This document shows, in pieces, positions 35,419 to 45,517 of a stretch of 64,000 nucleotides of DNA. Both the position numbers and the translations under genes were made by a program. The stretch comes from Plastoroseomonas hellenica (GTDB lineage Bacteria > Pseudomonadota > Alphaproteobacteria > Acetobacterales > Acetobacteraceae): NCBI RefSeq assembly GCF_018129085.1, contig NZ_JAAGBB010000006.1:1-64000 (forward strand), in the 5' to 3' direction. A model generated the notes under the pieces. That model was given only the letters and a program-made list of their open reading frames with translations. It ran no database searches and had not been told where the DNA came from. The stretch's first letter is position 1. Each line of letters starts with the position of its first letter.

Positions 35419-36051
35419 GGTCAGGCCCTCATCAGCTCCGGACGGCCCCATTGCCCTCCAGCATCTCGATTCCGACTGTACAAGGGAAACCCCGGAATTT
35501 CTCCCCGGTGCGCCCGGTCTAGAGCTCTGCTCCCGAACTCAGACAAGGCTTCTACGCTGAAGCGCCAGGTCGCTCACGTCGGAGATCCGGCTGCACCTCG
35601 GGGCAGCGGAAGCCCAAGGTTGAAGATGTCAGGCGATTCCATTGGGTCTTGCGTTCCGGGTCAGTGGAGAAATCGATTCCGGCACTGAGCTGCGCGACCG
35701 ATCGAGTGGCCGCGAAGCGTCACGTCGCCGCGTGGGTAATATAGCAGCGATTCATATATCCCTGGGGTGAAACATAAGACAAACTCGCGTCCGCCAATAT
35801 AGATGGCCTACCGCCAAGAAATAGTGCGGTCTGTGTCCCGCATGGCGTCGAGCTCAACAGTGGGATTCGATGGAATATACGATTTGCTTAAAAATGTACT
35901 TTAGCGGTGCTTTGGTGATTAGCGTTGGCTGTGACCGCTGAGGCCGATTTCGGCGGCAATTTTCGATAAATTTGAGCGAAATCAACGGTATATACAGGCT
36001 AGCCGGCCATTGAGTTTAGTGCTAAATTCATGGCGCGCGTCGCTGCGCACT
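35419..36051. other. Intergenic region, AT-rich toward its right side
   Basis: About 630 bases. No convincing gene is seen. From 35740 on, the sequence is markedly AT-rich, with no protein-like frame. It may be a scar of an older insertion or a promoter-rich region silenced by H-NS/MucR. Confidence 0.4.
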
Positions 36052-36240
36052 GAAGTTTAGGCAGCCACTCTGTCGGGTGGCCTGCCGAATAAAACACCCG
36101 GCTTTAGTGCCAGCGGTGAACGGAGACGTTCGCCGTGGGAATAGGCAGGGCGTGTGTTGCCTAAACTTCCACGCAGCGAACCGCCCGGCGCCAGTGAGCG
36201 CCGGTTGGCAAAACACGCCCGTCGCTGGGTGGAACAGAGG
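36052..36240. ncRNA. Possible structured RNA or folded leader
   Basis: A 12-bp perfect inverted repeat (GAAGTTTAGGCA at 36052-36063 and TGCCTAAACTTC at 36158-36169) encloses about 95 bases with a further hairpin (CGGTGAAC / GTTCGCCG). A second hairpin follows (AACC..GGCGC / GCGCC..GGTT, about 36178-36216), ending just before the ribosome site of the SHOCT gene. The nesting suggests a structured leader or small RNA. This is based on pairing by eye only. Confidence 0.35.
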
Positions 36241-36250
36241 TCAACCTTAA

Positions 36251-36775
36251 ATGTCGGACATCGCTGATCTGGAGAAGCTCGCAGCTCTTCGGAACGCCAA
36301 CGCAATCACCGAGGAGGAATTTGCGAAGAAGAAGGCTGAGATACTCGAAAAATCTCAAAAAGTCCGGGGGCTGTGGTGGAAGGTCCCCGTCCTCTTCGTC
36401 GGAGGGCTGCTGGCCTTGGTTACCGCTCTGAATGCGATCAGCTCGGGAAACCGCTTTCGAGAGCAGCGACTCTCGGCGCCTGCTAATGCGCCAAATGCAT
36501 CAACCGCCAGCCGGACGGTCCCAATGTGCGACGACCGGAGCGCGAAAGCCGCTGTGGCCAACGCGATTGCGACGAACGCCAATGCGAATATAGATACGTT
36601 GCGCATGCTCGACTGGGCGAACACGAGGGAAGTTCGCTTCGATGCTGGCCTTCCCGAGCGTACCTGCAACGCGACAGCTTACCTCAACTCCGGAAACACC
36701 CCAATCCAGTACCGGATGTTCTATCCGAATACGGAGGCGCGGATCTGGCTGGTCCAAGTGACTTTCAACCAATGA
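36251..36775 (+). CDS. SHOCT-domain membrane protein
   Basis: A protein of 174 residues. The N-terminal SHOCT domain (DLEKLAALRNANAITEEEFAKKKAEILE, residues 6-33) is followed by one transmembrane helix (VPVLFVGGLLALVTALNAI, about 45-63) and a C-terminal part that would be periplasmic with two Cys (MCDDRSAKA and ERTCNATAYL). SHOCT domains are thought to promote oligomerisation. GAGGTC lies about nine bases upstream. Confidence 0.8.
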   Translation: MSDIADLEKLAALRNANAITEEEFAKKKAEILEKSQKVRGLWWKVPVLFVGGLLALVTALNAISSGNRFREQRLSAPANAPNASTASRTVPMCDDRSAKAAVANAIATNANANIDTLRMLDWANTREVRFDAGLPERTCNATAYLNSGNTPIQYRMFYPNTEARIWLVQVTFNQ

Positions 36776-36955
36776 TATAGTAGCCGCATCGGCGCCAGTT
36801 CGCGCCCATGGGCAACGCACCCGGCTCAGGAATATCCAATCTCCTCGCGGGAGAGGCGGGCCGTTTGGTACAGCGGGCGGTCACCGAAACACAGGTGGTT
36901 CTCCGCCCCTGTACGCACCACCATTGCAAACGCGTGCAAGACGCCAGAGGGCGAG

Positions 36956-38083
36956 ATGGCGACCATCAAGATCATCCACACGGCTGACTGGCAACTTGGG
37001 AAGCCATACGGCCGATTTCCGCAGGAAGTCCGGTCAGCGCTATCCGAAGCTCGTCTCGACGCGATCGACCGGATCGCTTCCGCGGCGCGCGACACTGGCG
37101 CTGGCCAGGTCCTAGTCGCGGGCGATGTCTTCGATAATGTCGAACCAGGCAACCGCGTTGTCGTGCAGGCAATGTCGCGGATGGGGCACGCGCCGGTGAC
37201 CTGGTGGCTGATGCCGGGCAACCACGACCACTTGCGAGCGGGCGGACTATGGAGCCGGGTGCGCGGCCTCGCACCGCCGAACGTCCGCGTCATCGATCGT
37301 TCAGAACCTATGGAGCTCGATGAAGGCGCATGGTTGCTACCGGCCCCTCTCGAGCATCGGAGAACGCGTGAAGATCCGACGGCGCTAATGGTCGGCATGG
37401 CGACGCCGCCAGGTGCTCTCCGCATCGGGCTTGCCCATGGCTCCATTACCGACTTTGGCGCCAGTGGCGAGAGCCCGAATCAGATTCCACCGGACCGCGC
37501 ACGCACAGCCGGTCTAGATTATCTCGCCCTCGGAGACTGGCACGGCTTTCTGGCTGTCGGGGATCGCACCGCCTACAGCGGGACGCCGGAGATCGATCGC
37601 TTCGGACGTGAGGACGCCGGCGCTTGCATAGAGGCGATTGTCCGCACCACCGATTCGCCCGTGCTGACCCGCCGATCTACAGGTCGGTACCGATGGCTGG
37701 AGAGACGCTGGGACTTCGTCGAGGCAGATGATCTGGCGGCAGCTATCGAGGCGCTGCGCGGGGAGGGGGCGCTCGCCGATGTCCTGTTAGCGCTGAAGCT
37801 TTCGGGCACGGTCAGCCTTGCCAACCGTGTGGGCATCACTGCATCCCTGGAAGAACAGCTTTCCCTTGCCGTCCGTCACCTGGAAGTGGATGCCGCTGGG
37901 CTGATCGCACGGCCAACGGCAGAGGAACTCGCCGAGATCGATGTGCAGGGCGCCCTGGCAGGTGCAGCAGCGGTGCTGCGCGAGCGTGCAGGGGCGGGAG
38001 GCCCTGACGGCGAGATGGCCGCCGCAGCTTTGGAGCGTCTCTATGTCGAGGCGCTGCGGTTCGATCGGGGAGCGGCGCAGTGA
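36956..38083 (+). CDS. SbcD/YhaO-like metallophosphoesterase (DNA nuclease subunit)
   Basis: A protein of 375 residues. It has all metal-binding motifs of the Mre11/SbcD group: HTADWQLG, AGDVFDN, PGNHDH, LAHGSI and LALGDWHG. It would supply the nuclease of a two-subunit DNA end-processing complex with the SMC-like ATPase encoded next, whose start overlaps this stop. The variant DWQLGKPYG and the pairing fit YhaO more than classical SbcD. Confidence 0.9.
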   Translation: MATIKIIHTADWQLGKPYGRFPQEVRSALSEARLDAIDRIASAARDTGAGQVLVAGDVFDNVEPGNRVVVQAMSRMGHAPVTWWLMPGNHDHLRAGGLWSRVRGLAPPNVRVIDRSEPMELDEGAWLLPAPLEHRRTREDPTALMVGMATPPGALRIGLAHGSITDFGASGESPNQIPPDRARTAGLDYLALGDWHGFLAVGDRTAYSGTPEIDRFGREDAGACIEAIVRTTDSPVLTRRSTGRYRWLERRWDFVEADDLAAAIEALRGEGALADVLLALKLSGTVSLANRVGITASLEEQLSLAVRHLEVDAAGLIARPTAEELAEIDVQGALAGAAAVLRERAGAGGPDGEMAAAALERLYVEALRFDRGAAQ

Positions 38084-40707
38084 TTCTGAATTCCCTTGAG
38101 GTCGCAAACTTCCGAAAGTTCCGTGATCCTCTGAAGCTCTCCGACTTCTCGCCAGGCTTGAACGTCATCGTAGAGCCTAATGAGCGGGGTAAGTCGACCC
38201 TGCTTGAAGCACTGCGCGCCGCCTTCTTCATCCGGTATTCCGCAAAGCATGAGCTGGTCCGTTCGTTCATGCCGCATGGGGACGATGTGGCGCCGCGCAT
38301 TGCGGTCGAGTTTGCAGCTGGCGGCAAGAGCTGGATGCTGCAGAAGCAGTTTCTGCGCGCGCCGTTTGTCCGGCTTACGGGGCCGGATGGTCGCCGCGAA
38401 AGCGAAGCGGCCGAAGAAGCCCTGCAGGAGCTGCTTGGGTTTGAGCGCGGCAACAACCGCGGCACCGACCCTGAAACGCGCGGGCCCCTGGGCATGCTTT
38501 GGGTCGAACAGGCGTCGGCACTTGCTGTTGAAACGCCCAACCGCATCGTTCGCGATAGCGTCAGGTCCATCCTTGAGGCCGAGGTCGGCGCAGTGACGGG
38601 CGGCAAGCGCTTCGACGCGATAAGAAACTCCGTCGAGACTTCGTACGCCAATCTTCGCACCGCGAGGACCGGGCAATCGAGAGGCGAGCTTGCTGCGGCG
38701 GAAGCCCGCCTCGCGGCGGCAAGCGATGCCCGCCAGGCCGCAGAGACGACCCTCCGCGGCTATGAGCACTCTCTGACGGAGTTGGAGCAGGCGAGGGCGC
38801 GCCTGCGAATCATCGAGCGCGATCTCGCAGATCCGGAGGCAGCTGAGCTGCGTCGCAAGCTGGAAGAGGACGTTAAGGCCGGGCAAGCGGTTCAGCTTCG
38901 GCTCTCTATCGCCGAAGCGGAGCATGGGCGTGCGGTCGAAATCGAGAAGGCCGCTGCTGGGCGCGTAGAGGCCCTCCAGCAGGCTGAAAGCCGAGCCGCG
39001 GCGGCCGCTGAGCAAGAACGAGAGAAGCGGGCGGCGTACGAGTCTGCAAAGGCAGCTGCCGATGGCGCGTCCAAGGAGGAGCGCACGTTGCGTGCCGCGC
39101 TGGACGCCAGAAGCGCGGATCGCGAGACGCGGGAGGTGGCAGTTGCTGCGGCCAGAGCACGTGCAACAGCATTCGCTCGCTCCATCAGCACGTGTCGTGC
39201 GCGTGACTCGCGCACAGCCCTAACCGAGCTCGAGAAGCAGGAGAGGGAGCTTCGTATCGAGGCCGATGGCCAAATTCAGCAGGGCGATCTGGACGGCCTG
39301 GCTGCACGCGAAAAAGCGGTGGTTGAGGCTCGCGCTCGGTTTGAGGCCGGTGCGGTCAGGATCGATGTTGAGCTTGCGGACGGTGTCTCCCTTCGCGTTG
39401 ACGGCGAACTTAGCGAAGTGCGTCGCTTTGATGCACTATCGGTCACCCGCTTCGCCATCGGCGACGCCGGTAGTTTTGTGGTACGGCCGCCGGCAGGCGT
39501 GGGTCGATCGATTGAAGCGGAACTAGCGGCGGCCGAGACGCAACTCGCGGCCAAACTTCGCGAGCTTGCGGTCTCATCGCATGCTCAGGCGCTGACACGC
39601 TCGGAGCGCGCGCGAGCGGCGGCGCGACAGTTGCAGGCGGTGCGCCGCCAAATCGCCGCGGCGTGCCCTGGAGATCCGACCATTGGACTCGCGCCGGGCG
39701 CTGAGGCGCTCAGGGCGTTCACGGCGGCCTTGGCGGATGACGACGCCGTCCCCCTGATGCCAGATGACGATATCGGCGCCCTTGAAGCTGGCGTCAGCTC
39801 GGCACGCGCTGAGGAGGCCGCCGCAATGGGGCGGCAGGACGAGAGCCGTGGCGCACTGTCGAAAGCCGAGGCAAAGCTCGCAGCAGCTGCGGCCGACCAC
39901 GCATCGTCAGTCAAGGAAGAGCAGACTGCCGTCTTCAATCTGCGGGCGGTGCGGTCGGCGGGGGAGAAGGCGAAGCTCGAAGAGGTCTTGGCCGAGGCCC
40001 AGAGTAGTCGGACGAAGAAATTCGAAGCGCTCGGAGCTGCACGGGATGCCGCAAAGAACCTCCAGGTCGAGGCAATTCAGAGGCGGCTCACCAATTTAAA
40101 GCGTGCAGCTGATAAGGCCGCGGAGGAGCGCCTGGAGCTCGTCCGGCAGATTGGCTCGCTGGAGGCCACGGTTTCACGGGAGGGAGCGATTGGTCCGGCC
40201 GGTGTGGCTAAAGAGGCGATCGAAGAGGAGGCAGCAGCGCGAGATGCTCACGAGCGGCTCCGGCGTGAGGCTGACGTCCTGGGAATGCTGCGCGGCGCAC
40301 TCAACGACGCGGCCGCGCAGGCCTCGCGCACCTTTCTTGCACCGGTGAGCAAGCGTGCAGCGCGGTATGTGGAGCGGTTGCTGCCAGGTTGCGCGCTGAC
40401 CTTCGATGACGAGCTCGGCCTGACGTCGATTGGGCGGGCGGGCACAGACGAGGCATGCGGCGGGCTGAGCCGCGGCACGCAAGAGCAACTCGCTATTCTG
40501 ACACGTCTGGCGTTCGCTGATTTGCTGCTGGAGGATGGCGCGCCCGTGTCGCTCATTCTCGACGATCCGCTCGTTTATTCCGACGACGTCCGCCTAGAGG
40601 CGATGACAGATATCGTCCTGGAGGCATCGGAGCGCATGCAGGTGCTGCTGCTCACCTGCCGGTCCAAGGCATTTCGCCATCTCGATGCGAACCGCATCGT
40701 GCTTTGA
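38080..40707 (+). CDS. SbcC/YhaN-like SMC-family ATPase
   Basis: A protein of 875 residues starting at GTG and overlapping the nuclease gene by four bases. Walker A is EPNERGKST (about residues 29-37), followed by long Ala/Glu/Arg-rich coiled coils (about 200-360 and 480-700), then the ABC signature GGLSRGTQEQLAILTRLAFA and Walker B SLILDDPLVYSD. I see no CxxC zinc hook, which argues against classical Rad50/SbcC and for the YhaN type. The pair probably processes DNA ends or foreign DNA. Confidence 0.88.
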   Translation: MILNSLEVANFRKFRDPLKLSDFSPGLNVIVEPNERGKSTLLEALRAAFFIRYSAKHELVRSFMPHGDDVAPRIAVEFAAGGKSWMLQKQFLRAPFVRLTGPDGRRESEAAEEALQELLGFERGNNRGTDPETRGPLGMLWVEQASALAVETPNRIVRDSVRSILEAEVGAVTGGKRFDAIRNSVETSYANLRTARTGQSRGELAAAEARLAAASDARQAAETTLRGYEHSLTELEQARARLRIIERDLADPEAAELRRKLEEDVKAGQAVQLRLSIAEAEHGRAVEIEKAAAGRVEALQQAESRAAAAAEQEREKRAAYESAKAAADGASKEERTLRAALDARSADRETREVAVAAARARATAFARSISTCRARDSRTALTELEKQERELRIEADGQIQQGDLDGLAAREKAVVEARARFEAGAVRIDVELADGVSLRVDGELSEVRRFDALSVTRFAIGDAGSFVVRPPAGVGRSIEAELAAAETQLAAKLRELAVSSHAQALTRSERARAAARQLQAVRRQIAAACPGDPTIGLAPGAEALRAFTAALADDDAVPLMPDDDIGALEAGVSSARAEEAAAMGRQDESRGALSKAEAKLAAAAADHASSVKEEQTAVFNLRAVRSAGEKAKLEEVLAEAQSSRTKKFEALGAARDAAKNLQVEAIQRRLTNLKRAADKAAEERLELVRQIGSLEATVSREGAIGPAGVAKEAIEEEAAARDAHERLRREADVLGMLRGALNDAAAQASRTFLAPVSKRAARYVERLLPGCALTFDDELGLTSIGRAGTDEACGGLSRGTQEQLAILTRLAFADLLLEDGAPVSLILDDPLVYSDDVRLEAMTDIVLEASERMQVLLLTCRSKAFRHLDANRIVL

Positions 40708-41362
40708 CTGGCTCATCGATGCGGCGCGCCTATTCACCAACAGCAGCATGCGGCCGACAGCTGCCCGGCAGCCGTCGAGGCAGATTGCGGAAGCGGACAT
40801 TTATATTGAAGGTTACGTAGGTCCGATTTTCAGAGCGTCGAGCGTCAACTCAGACGGTGATGGTGTCTACAGGGCGAATAACTCAATAGGCCCCAGCCTC
40901 CTAATATCCCTTAGCAGGCTAGAGCATTTAGAGGTTCCACGGACTGCGGGTTCTGGTTCGACGCTGCTGGATGAGGGACGACATAACCATGACAGCACTG
41001 GTGTCACCGGACCTGCGGCGTCGGTGGTTCGGGCGTTGAGGCGGGCAGTTCGGCCGGGGACCGGCGCGGCGCTTTGGGTGAGTGCGTCGGCCGCCATTAT
41101 GCTGGCGCGGCGGGCGCGCGAGATAGGCAGCGTGGCGCCGGCCATGATCGGCGGCCACCGGAAGGCGGCTTGGCCCAGTCAGGACGGCAAAGGCCTCTGC
41201 CTGGCGCTTGATGCTCTGCCAACGGGCGGGCGTCTCGTAATGCGCGAGATCGGGAGTGTGGGCGGTCAGGACTGACCCGCTACAAGCCGCGATAGATTGG
41301 CGGGCGGGCGTGCACGATCAGGCCCGTCGCGCGGCGGCCTCTAATGCCGCACCCAAGCGGTC
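40708..41362. other. Region without a confident gene
   Basis: A plus-strand frame is open from 40685 to 41275 and a minus frame from 41145 to 40867, but neither has a ribosome site or recognisable motifs. The stretch of about 40985-41275 has good coding-like composition (VRALRRAVRPGTGAALWVSA) and may be a decayed gene. Confidence 0.4.
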
Positions 41363-41713
41363 CTAGACGCGATAATCCTCGCGGTTCTTTCCCTCAGCCT
41401 CCAGCACCGCCAGCCAGCGCGGAGGACGACCGCGCCCGCTCCATGTGTCGCCGTTCGGACTGCGGTATTTCACAGGAACTGATTTTCCGATGGGCTTCTG
41501 CGGCGGCTTTCGGCTCGACCTCGCCGCGGCACCGGCGCCCACAATCTCCTCTAGAGTGAGGCCAGCGCTTGCGGCCATCTCTTCCAGTTTTGCGCGCATC
41601 GTGACCCGAGCTTCAGCCTGGATTTCCCCGATCTTACCTCGGGCCGCGGCAATCAGCTCCTCGAGCTCTGGGACGGTCATTCCGTCAAGATTGATGCTAC
41701 CTTTGTCTGCCAT
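41363..41713 (-). CDS. H-NS family histone-like protein
   Basis: A protein of 116 residues from ATG at 41713 (AGGGA upstream). A helical oligomerisation part (LDGMTVPELEELIAAARGKI) is followed by a linker and the H-NS DNA-binding core: VKYRSPNGDTWSGRGRPPRWL. The GRGRPPRWL loop inserts in the minor groove of AT-rich DNA. It probably silences low-GC acquired genes, which fits a place in this island. Confidence 0.92.
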   Translation of the reverse strand: MADKGSINLDGMTVPELEELIAAARGKIGEIQAEARVTMRAKLEEMAASAGLTLEEIVGAGAAARSSRKPPQKPIGKSVPVKYRSPNGDTWSGRGRPPRWLAVLEAEGKNREDYRV

Positions 41714-42035
41714 GAACTGTGTCCCTGAAAGCGATCGCCGATTTGGCGGACAGCGATCTAAGCCACCTGGGGGAAAAGCACGTAAACCCTTCGGACTGAC
41801 GCGGGCCACGTTTACCGAGCCGCGGTGACAAAAGTAAGGGAAAAGGAGCACGGTAGAGCGGTGACCTTCAGTGCATCGGCAAGGGGGCCTGCTGCGCGCC
41901 CCCGTTGCATCCCCCCGGCATTCGGCCGGTAAGAACGTACTGAAGCAGTAGATCCTCCCGCGTTCGCGATTGCGGCTTCCAAGATCCTGCCGTAAGTTAC
42001 GTGCCTATAACGAATATAACCTCATTGGGGCGGAC

Positions 42036-44291
42036 ATGCTTGACGAGATCGTCATTGCCGGGGAGGGAAGCTATCCAGAAGCCGGCGAGCGCCTGAGCTC
42101 TCTCAAGGCGCTAAACTTCGTTTTCGGAGCCAATGGTTCTGGAAAGACGACGATCTCTCGCGTAGTCGCCGATCCGGCGGGCCATCCAAAATGCAATCTC
42201 AGTTGGCAGAACGGCAGGCGATTGGATAGCCGCGTTTATAATTCAGACTTCGTGGCAAAGAATTTCGCCGAGGCGACGGCGCCGGGTATCTTCACGTTGG
42301 GCGAGGAAAACGCAGAAACGCGCGCTAAGATTGACGCCACGAAAAAGAAGGTGGATGACCTGGAGCGAGAAATCTCTAGGTTGACGCTTAACATTGAAGG
42401 CGCCGATGGTAAAGGCGGTAAGGTTGGCGAGCTCAAAAAGGCCCGTGATGAGTTCGACGAAAAGTGCTGGCGCCATAAGACAACGCACGATACCTATTTT
42501 TCTGCCGCGTTCGAAGGTTATCGCAACCAGAAAAGCCGCTTCGCCGAAAAGATGCTGACGGAAAATGCCGGAAACACGGCTGCGCTTCATCCGCTTGATG
42601 TCTTGAAGGCGAGAGCAGGAACGGTCTATCGCCGCGGGATCGAGCCGTTGCCTCGCGTGCCAACGATCTCCTTGAAGGACCTTCGGGATCTCGAGGGTGA
42701 AGGAATTCTCGCTAAACGCGTCATCGGAAAGCAGGATCTGGATATCGCTGCTCTTATAAAGCGCCTTGGTAACAGTGATTGGGTAAAGCGAGGATTGGAC
42801 TTCCTGGGTGAACCGGGATCGCCTTGCCCCTTCTGCCAGCAGCCGACGCCCCACTCACTTGAGCAGGAGCTGAATGCCTATTTCGATGAGGCTTATCTCG
42901 CCGACATGGCAGAATTAAAGCGCGTCGATGAAGCTTACGACACGTTTGCATCAGCGGCGATTAAGCGGCTTGGAGAGCTAGTCTCATCTGCTCATCCGTC
43001 ATTGGACGGCGAGAAAATGAAGCTCGAGCTGGAGCGATTTGAGGACCGTGTAACCCTTAACAAACGTCTCCTCGACCAAAAGTCGAAGGAGCCAAGCGCC
43101 CCCATCACGCTCGATTCACTCGGAGAAATTGAGGCGGAGATTACTGGCACAATAACGTCTGCGAACGCGGCCGTTGACGAGCATAACCGCATGGTTACCA
43201 ACCTCGCGACCGAGAGGACAACTCTCACATCAGAAATCTGGAAACGCTTGCTGCATGACGGCGCAGCCGACATTGTCGCCTACACCGCTACGAAAACTGC
43301 CTCCGAACGCGCGATCAACGGGATGAATGGTTCACGCACCGCGAAGGAAGGTGAACTTGCCGCCGCCAGGTCTGAGCTGAGCATGCTCGAGCGGAGCGTT
43401 ACCAGCGTTCTGCCTACGGTAACGGAGATCAATGCGACGCTCAGCTCCTTTGGCTTCATGAATTTTAAGTTGGCGACAGCCGGCGAGAATGACGGAGACT
43501 ATAAGGTCGTCCGCCTCGACGGCTCCGACGCAATCCGCACTCTCAGCGAAGGCGAGCGAGGATTCATCACATTTCTTTACTTCTACCATCTGGTCCGCGG
43601 AAGCATTAGCGCCTCCGGTGTGGCGACAGATCGGGTCGTGGTATTCGACGACCCTGTGTCGAGCCTCGATAGCGACGTTCTGTTTATCGTCAGTGCGCTG
43701 ATTAAGCGGGTTTTGGACGAGGCCTGCCTGGGGGCGGGAAGCGTAAAGCAGGTCTTCGTGCTCACCCATAACGTCTACTTCCACAAGGAGGTGACATTCG
43801 ATCCGAAGCGGCAAGATGTATGCCGCGCGCATGAGACGTTCTGGATCATTCGAAAGCTCGGCAAGCATTCCAAGATTATTGGTTATGGCCATAATCCGAT
43901 TAAAACGTCTTATGAGCTTTTGTGGGCTGAGGTGCGCGATCCAAATCGGTCTAAAGTCACAATCCAGAATACACTTCGCAGAATCGTCGAAAACTATTTC
44001 AAGATCCTCGGTAATCTCGATAAGGACGATATCATCGCGAAATTCACCGGTCGTGATAAGACGATTTGCGCCTCGTTGTTTTCGTGGGTAAACGACGGAT
44101 CGCATAGTCACCACGACGACATTTTTGTTTCGGCTGATGACGGCCTTGTCGAGCGATACCTCGCCGTGTTTCGTGATATATTCGTCCAGACCGGGCATAT
44201 CAAGCATTATGAAATGATGATGGGGCCGATTCCCGCGGCGGAGGCTAGAGATGCTTCTGCCGCAAGCAGAAATGCAGCAGCTGCTGCATAG
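42036..44291 (+). CDS. RloC-like anticodon nuclease with zinc hook (AAA_13 ATPase)
   Basis: A protein of 751 residues. Walker A is GANGSGKT (31-38), followed by the family segment RVYNSDFVAKNF, a coiled coil, a CPFC zinc hook (C264, C267), a second coiled coil, a LSEGERGFITF signature and Walker B VVFDDPVSSLDSD. The C-terminal part holds R648-x3-E652 (LRRIVENYF) and H690 (NDGSHSHH), which match the Arg/Glu/His triad of PrrC/RloC anticodon nucleases. Such proteins cut tRNA anticodon loops during phage infection or DNA damage. ATG at 42036 is chosen over 41970 because the domain starts there. No linked type I restriction system is seen, which favours RloC over PrrC. Confidence 0.75.
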   Translation: MLDEIVIAGEGSYPEAGERLSSLKALNFVFGANGSGKTTISRVVADPAGHPKCNLSWQNGRRLDSRVYNSDFVAKNFAEATAPGIFTLGEENAETRAKIDATKKKVDDLEREISRLTLNIEGADGKGGKVGELKKARDEFDEKCWRHKTTHDTYFSAAFEGYRNQKSRFAEKMLTENAGNTAALHPLDVLKARAGTVYRRGIEPLPRVPTISLKDLRDLEGEGILAKRVIGKQDLDIAALIKRLGNSDWVKRGLDFLGEPGSPCPFCQQPTPHSLEQELNAYFDEAYLADMAELKRVDEAYDTFASAAIKRLGELVSSAHPSLDGEKMKLELERFEDRVTLNKRLLDQKSKEPSAPITLDSLGEIEAEITGTITSANAAVDEHNRMVTNLATERTTLTSEIWKRLLHDGAADIVAYTATKTASERAINGMNGSRTAKEGELAAARSELSMLERSVTSVLPTVTEINATLSSFGFMNFKLATAGENDGDYKVVRLDGSDAIRTLSEGERGFITFLYFYHLVRGSISASGVATDRVVVFDDPVSSLDSDVLFIVSALIKRVLDEACLGAGSVKQVFVLTHNVYFHKEVTFDPKRQDVCRAHETFWIIRKLGKHSKIIGYGHNPIKTSYELLWAEVRDPNRSKVTIQNTLRRIVENYFKILGNLDKDDIIAKFTGRDKTICASLFSWVNDGSHSHHDDIFVSADDGLVERYLAVFRDIFVQTGHIKHYEMMMGPIPAAEARDASAASRNAAAAA

Positions 44292-44675
44292 CATAAGTGC
44301 ATGCAGATTTTAAACGCCGCACTAAAGGAATTGCTCTGGCATAAGAAGCGCACAGATCTCGTTCGATATTCCTGGAACTTCACGACAAGCCTCCCCTCGT
44401 GTGCGGCGCCGGCGGGCCGCTTGTGGACGCTTCACCCGCCTCGGCTCGATCGCAACTTCGGGCGCAAGCGCTGGGCGATGAAGGCTACGCGATGGGAGAA
44501 CTCGTCGCGGAGCTCGGCGCCGCGTTCCTCTGCGCAGACCTCGGTAGGGCGCAGGAGGTGCGAGAATATCACGGCACGTATCGCGTCCTGGCTTGAGGTG
44601 CTGAAGGGAGACAAGCGGTTCGTGTTATCGGCACAGCCATGCGCAGCGAGCGGCGACTTCCGCTATGGCTTCCGC
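44292..44675. other. Region without a confident gene
   Basis: About 380 bases between the RloC-like gene and the IS5-type element. The frames present have no recognisable product; part may be an older gene interrupted by the element. Confidence 0.4.
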
Positions 44676-44679
44676 CTAG

Positions 44680-45517
44680 GGTCCGGACCCATAAAGCGTT
44701 TGGCGCGCCGCGGCGTGCTGTGATTCACCGTTCCCGTTGAGGGGAAACGGTCGATGGCGGAGAGCTTCTGGCTGAGCGACGCGCAATGGGATCGGCTGCG
44801 GCCGCTGCTGCCGAACAAGCCGCGTGGCGTGCCGCGGGTGGATGACCGTCGGGTGATCAGCGGTATCGTGGTGGCATTGCAGTCGGGCGGTCGCTGGATC
44901 GACGTGCCGGCGGCGTATGGGCCGCGCAAAACGCTCTACAACCGGTTCGTGCGCTGGTCGGCGAAAGGCGTCTGGCGCGAGATCTTCGAGGCGTTGGCTG
45001 CGGTCGGCGGCCCTCCGGCGGAGGTCCTGCTCGACAGCACCCATGTGAAGGCGCACCGCTGCGCGACGGGTGGAAAAGGGGCGGTCGCGCCCAGGCGCTC
45101 GGCATCAGCCGCGGCGGACGCACCACCAAGATCCACGCCCTGAGCGATGGCTAAGGCCGGCCGCTCGCCTTCGTGCTGACCGGCGGACAGGCCGCCGACT
45201 GCCGCACAGCCGAAGCGCTGCTACAGCGGCTTGCGCCATCGACCCTGGTCATGGCCGATCGTGCCTACGACACCAACGCCATCCGCCAGCAGATCGAGCA
45301 GCAGGGCGCGGTGCCGAACATCCCGCCCAAGCGCACGAGGCGCTGGAAGCACTGCTTCAGCCCGGTGCTCTACCGCGGCCGCAACGCCATCGAGCGCATG
45401 TTCTGCCGCCTCAAGGACTTTCGCCGCATCGCCACTCGCTACGACAAGCTCGCCACCAACTTCCTTAGCGCCGTCTACGTCGCTGCAACCGTCAGCTACT
45501 GGTTGTGAGTCCGGACC
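44680..45517 (+). mobile_element. IS5-family (IS427-like) insertion sequence
   Basis: An 838-bp element with terminal inverted repeats GGTCCGGAC at both ends, flanked by a CTAG target duplication (44676-44679 and 45518-45521). Size, CTAG target and a transposase split over two frames fit the IS427 group of IS5. The repeats are still matched, so the insertion is fairly recent. Confidence 0.85.
44754..45508 (+). pseudogene. IS5-family transposase, frameshifted, with in-frame stop
   Basis: The first frame (44754-45143) encodes FWLSDAQWDRLRPLLPNKPRGV, GGRWIDVPAAYGPRKTLYNRF and LLDSTHVKAHR, the N-terminal half of an IS427-type transposase with the first catalytic Asp. The second half (AQALGISRGGRTTKIHALSDG, later VMADRAYDTNAIR and RNAIERMFCRLKDFRRIATRYDKLA with the last Glu) is in the next frame, as expected for programmed frameshifting near the A-rich GGAAAAGGGG. 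A TAA at 45152-45154 interrupts that second frame, so this copy is probably inactive. Confidence 0.82.

Noticed and set aside
40685-41275. Plus-strand frame of 196 codons after the YhaN-like gene
   Set aside because: It begins inside the previous gene, has no ribosome site, and only its last third looks coding.
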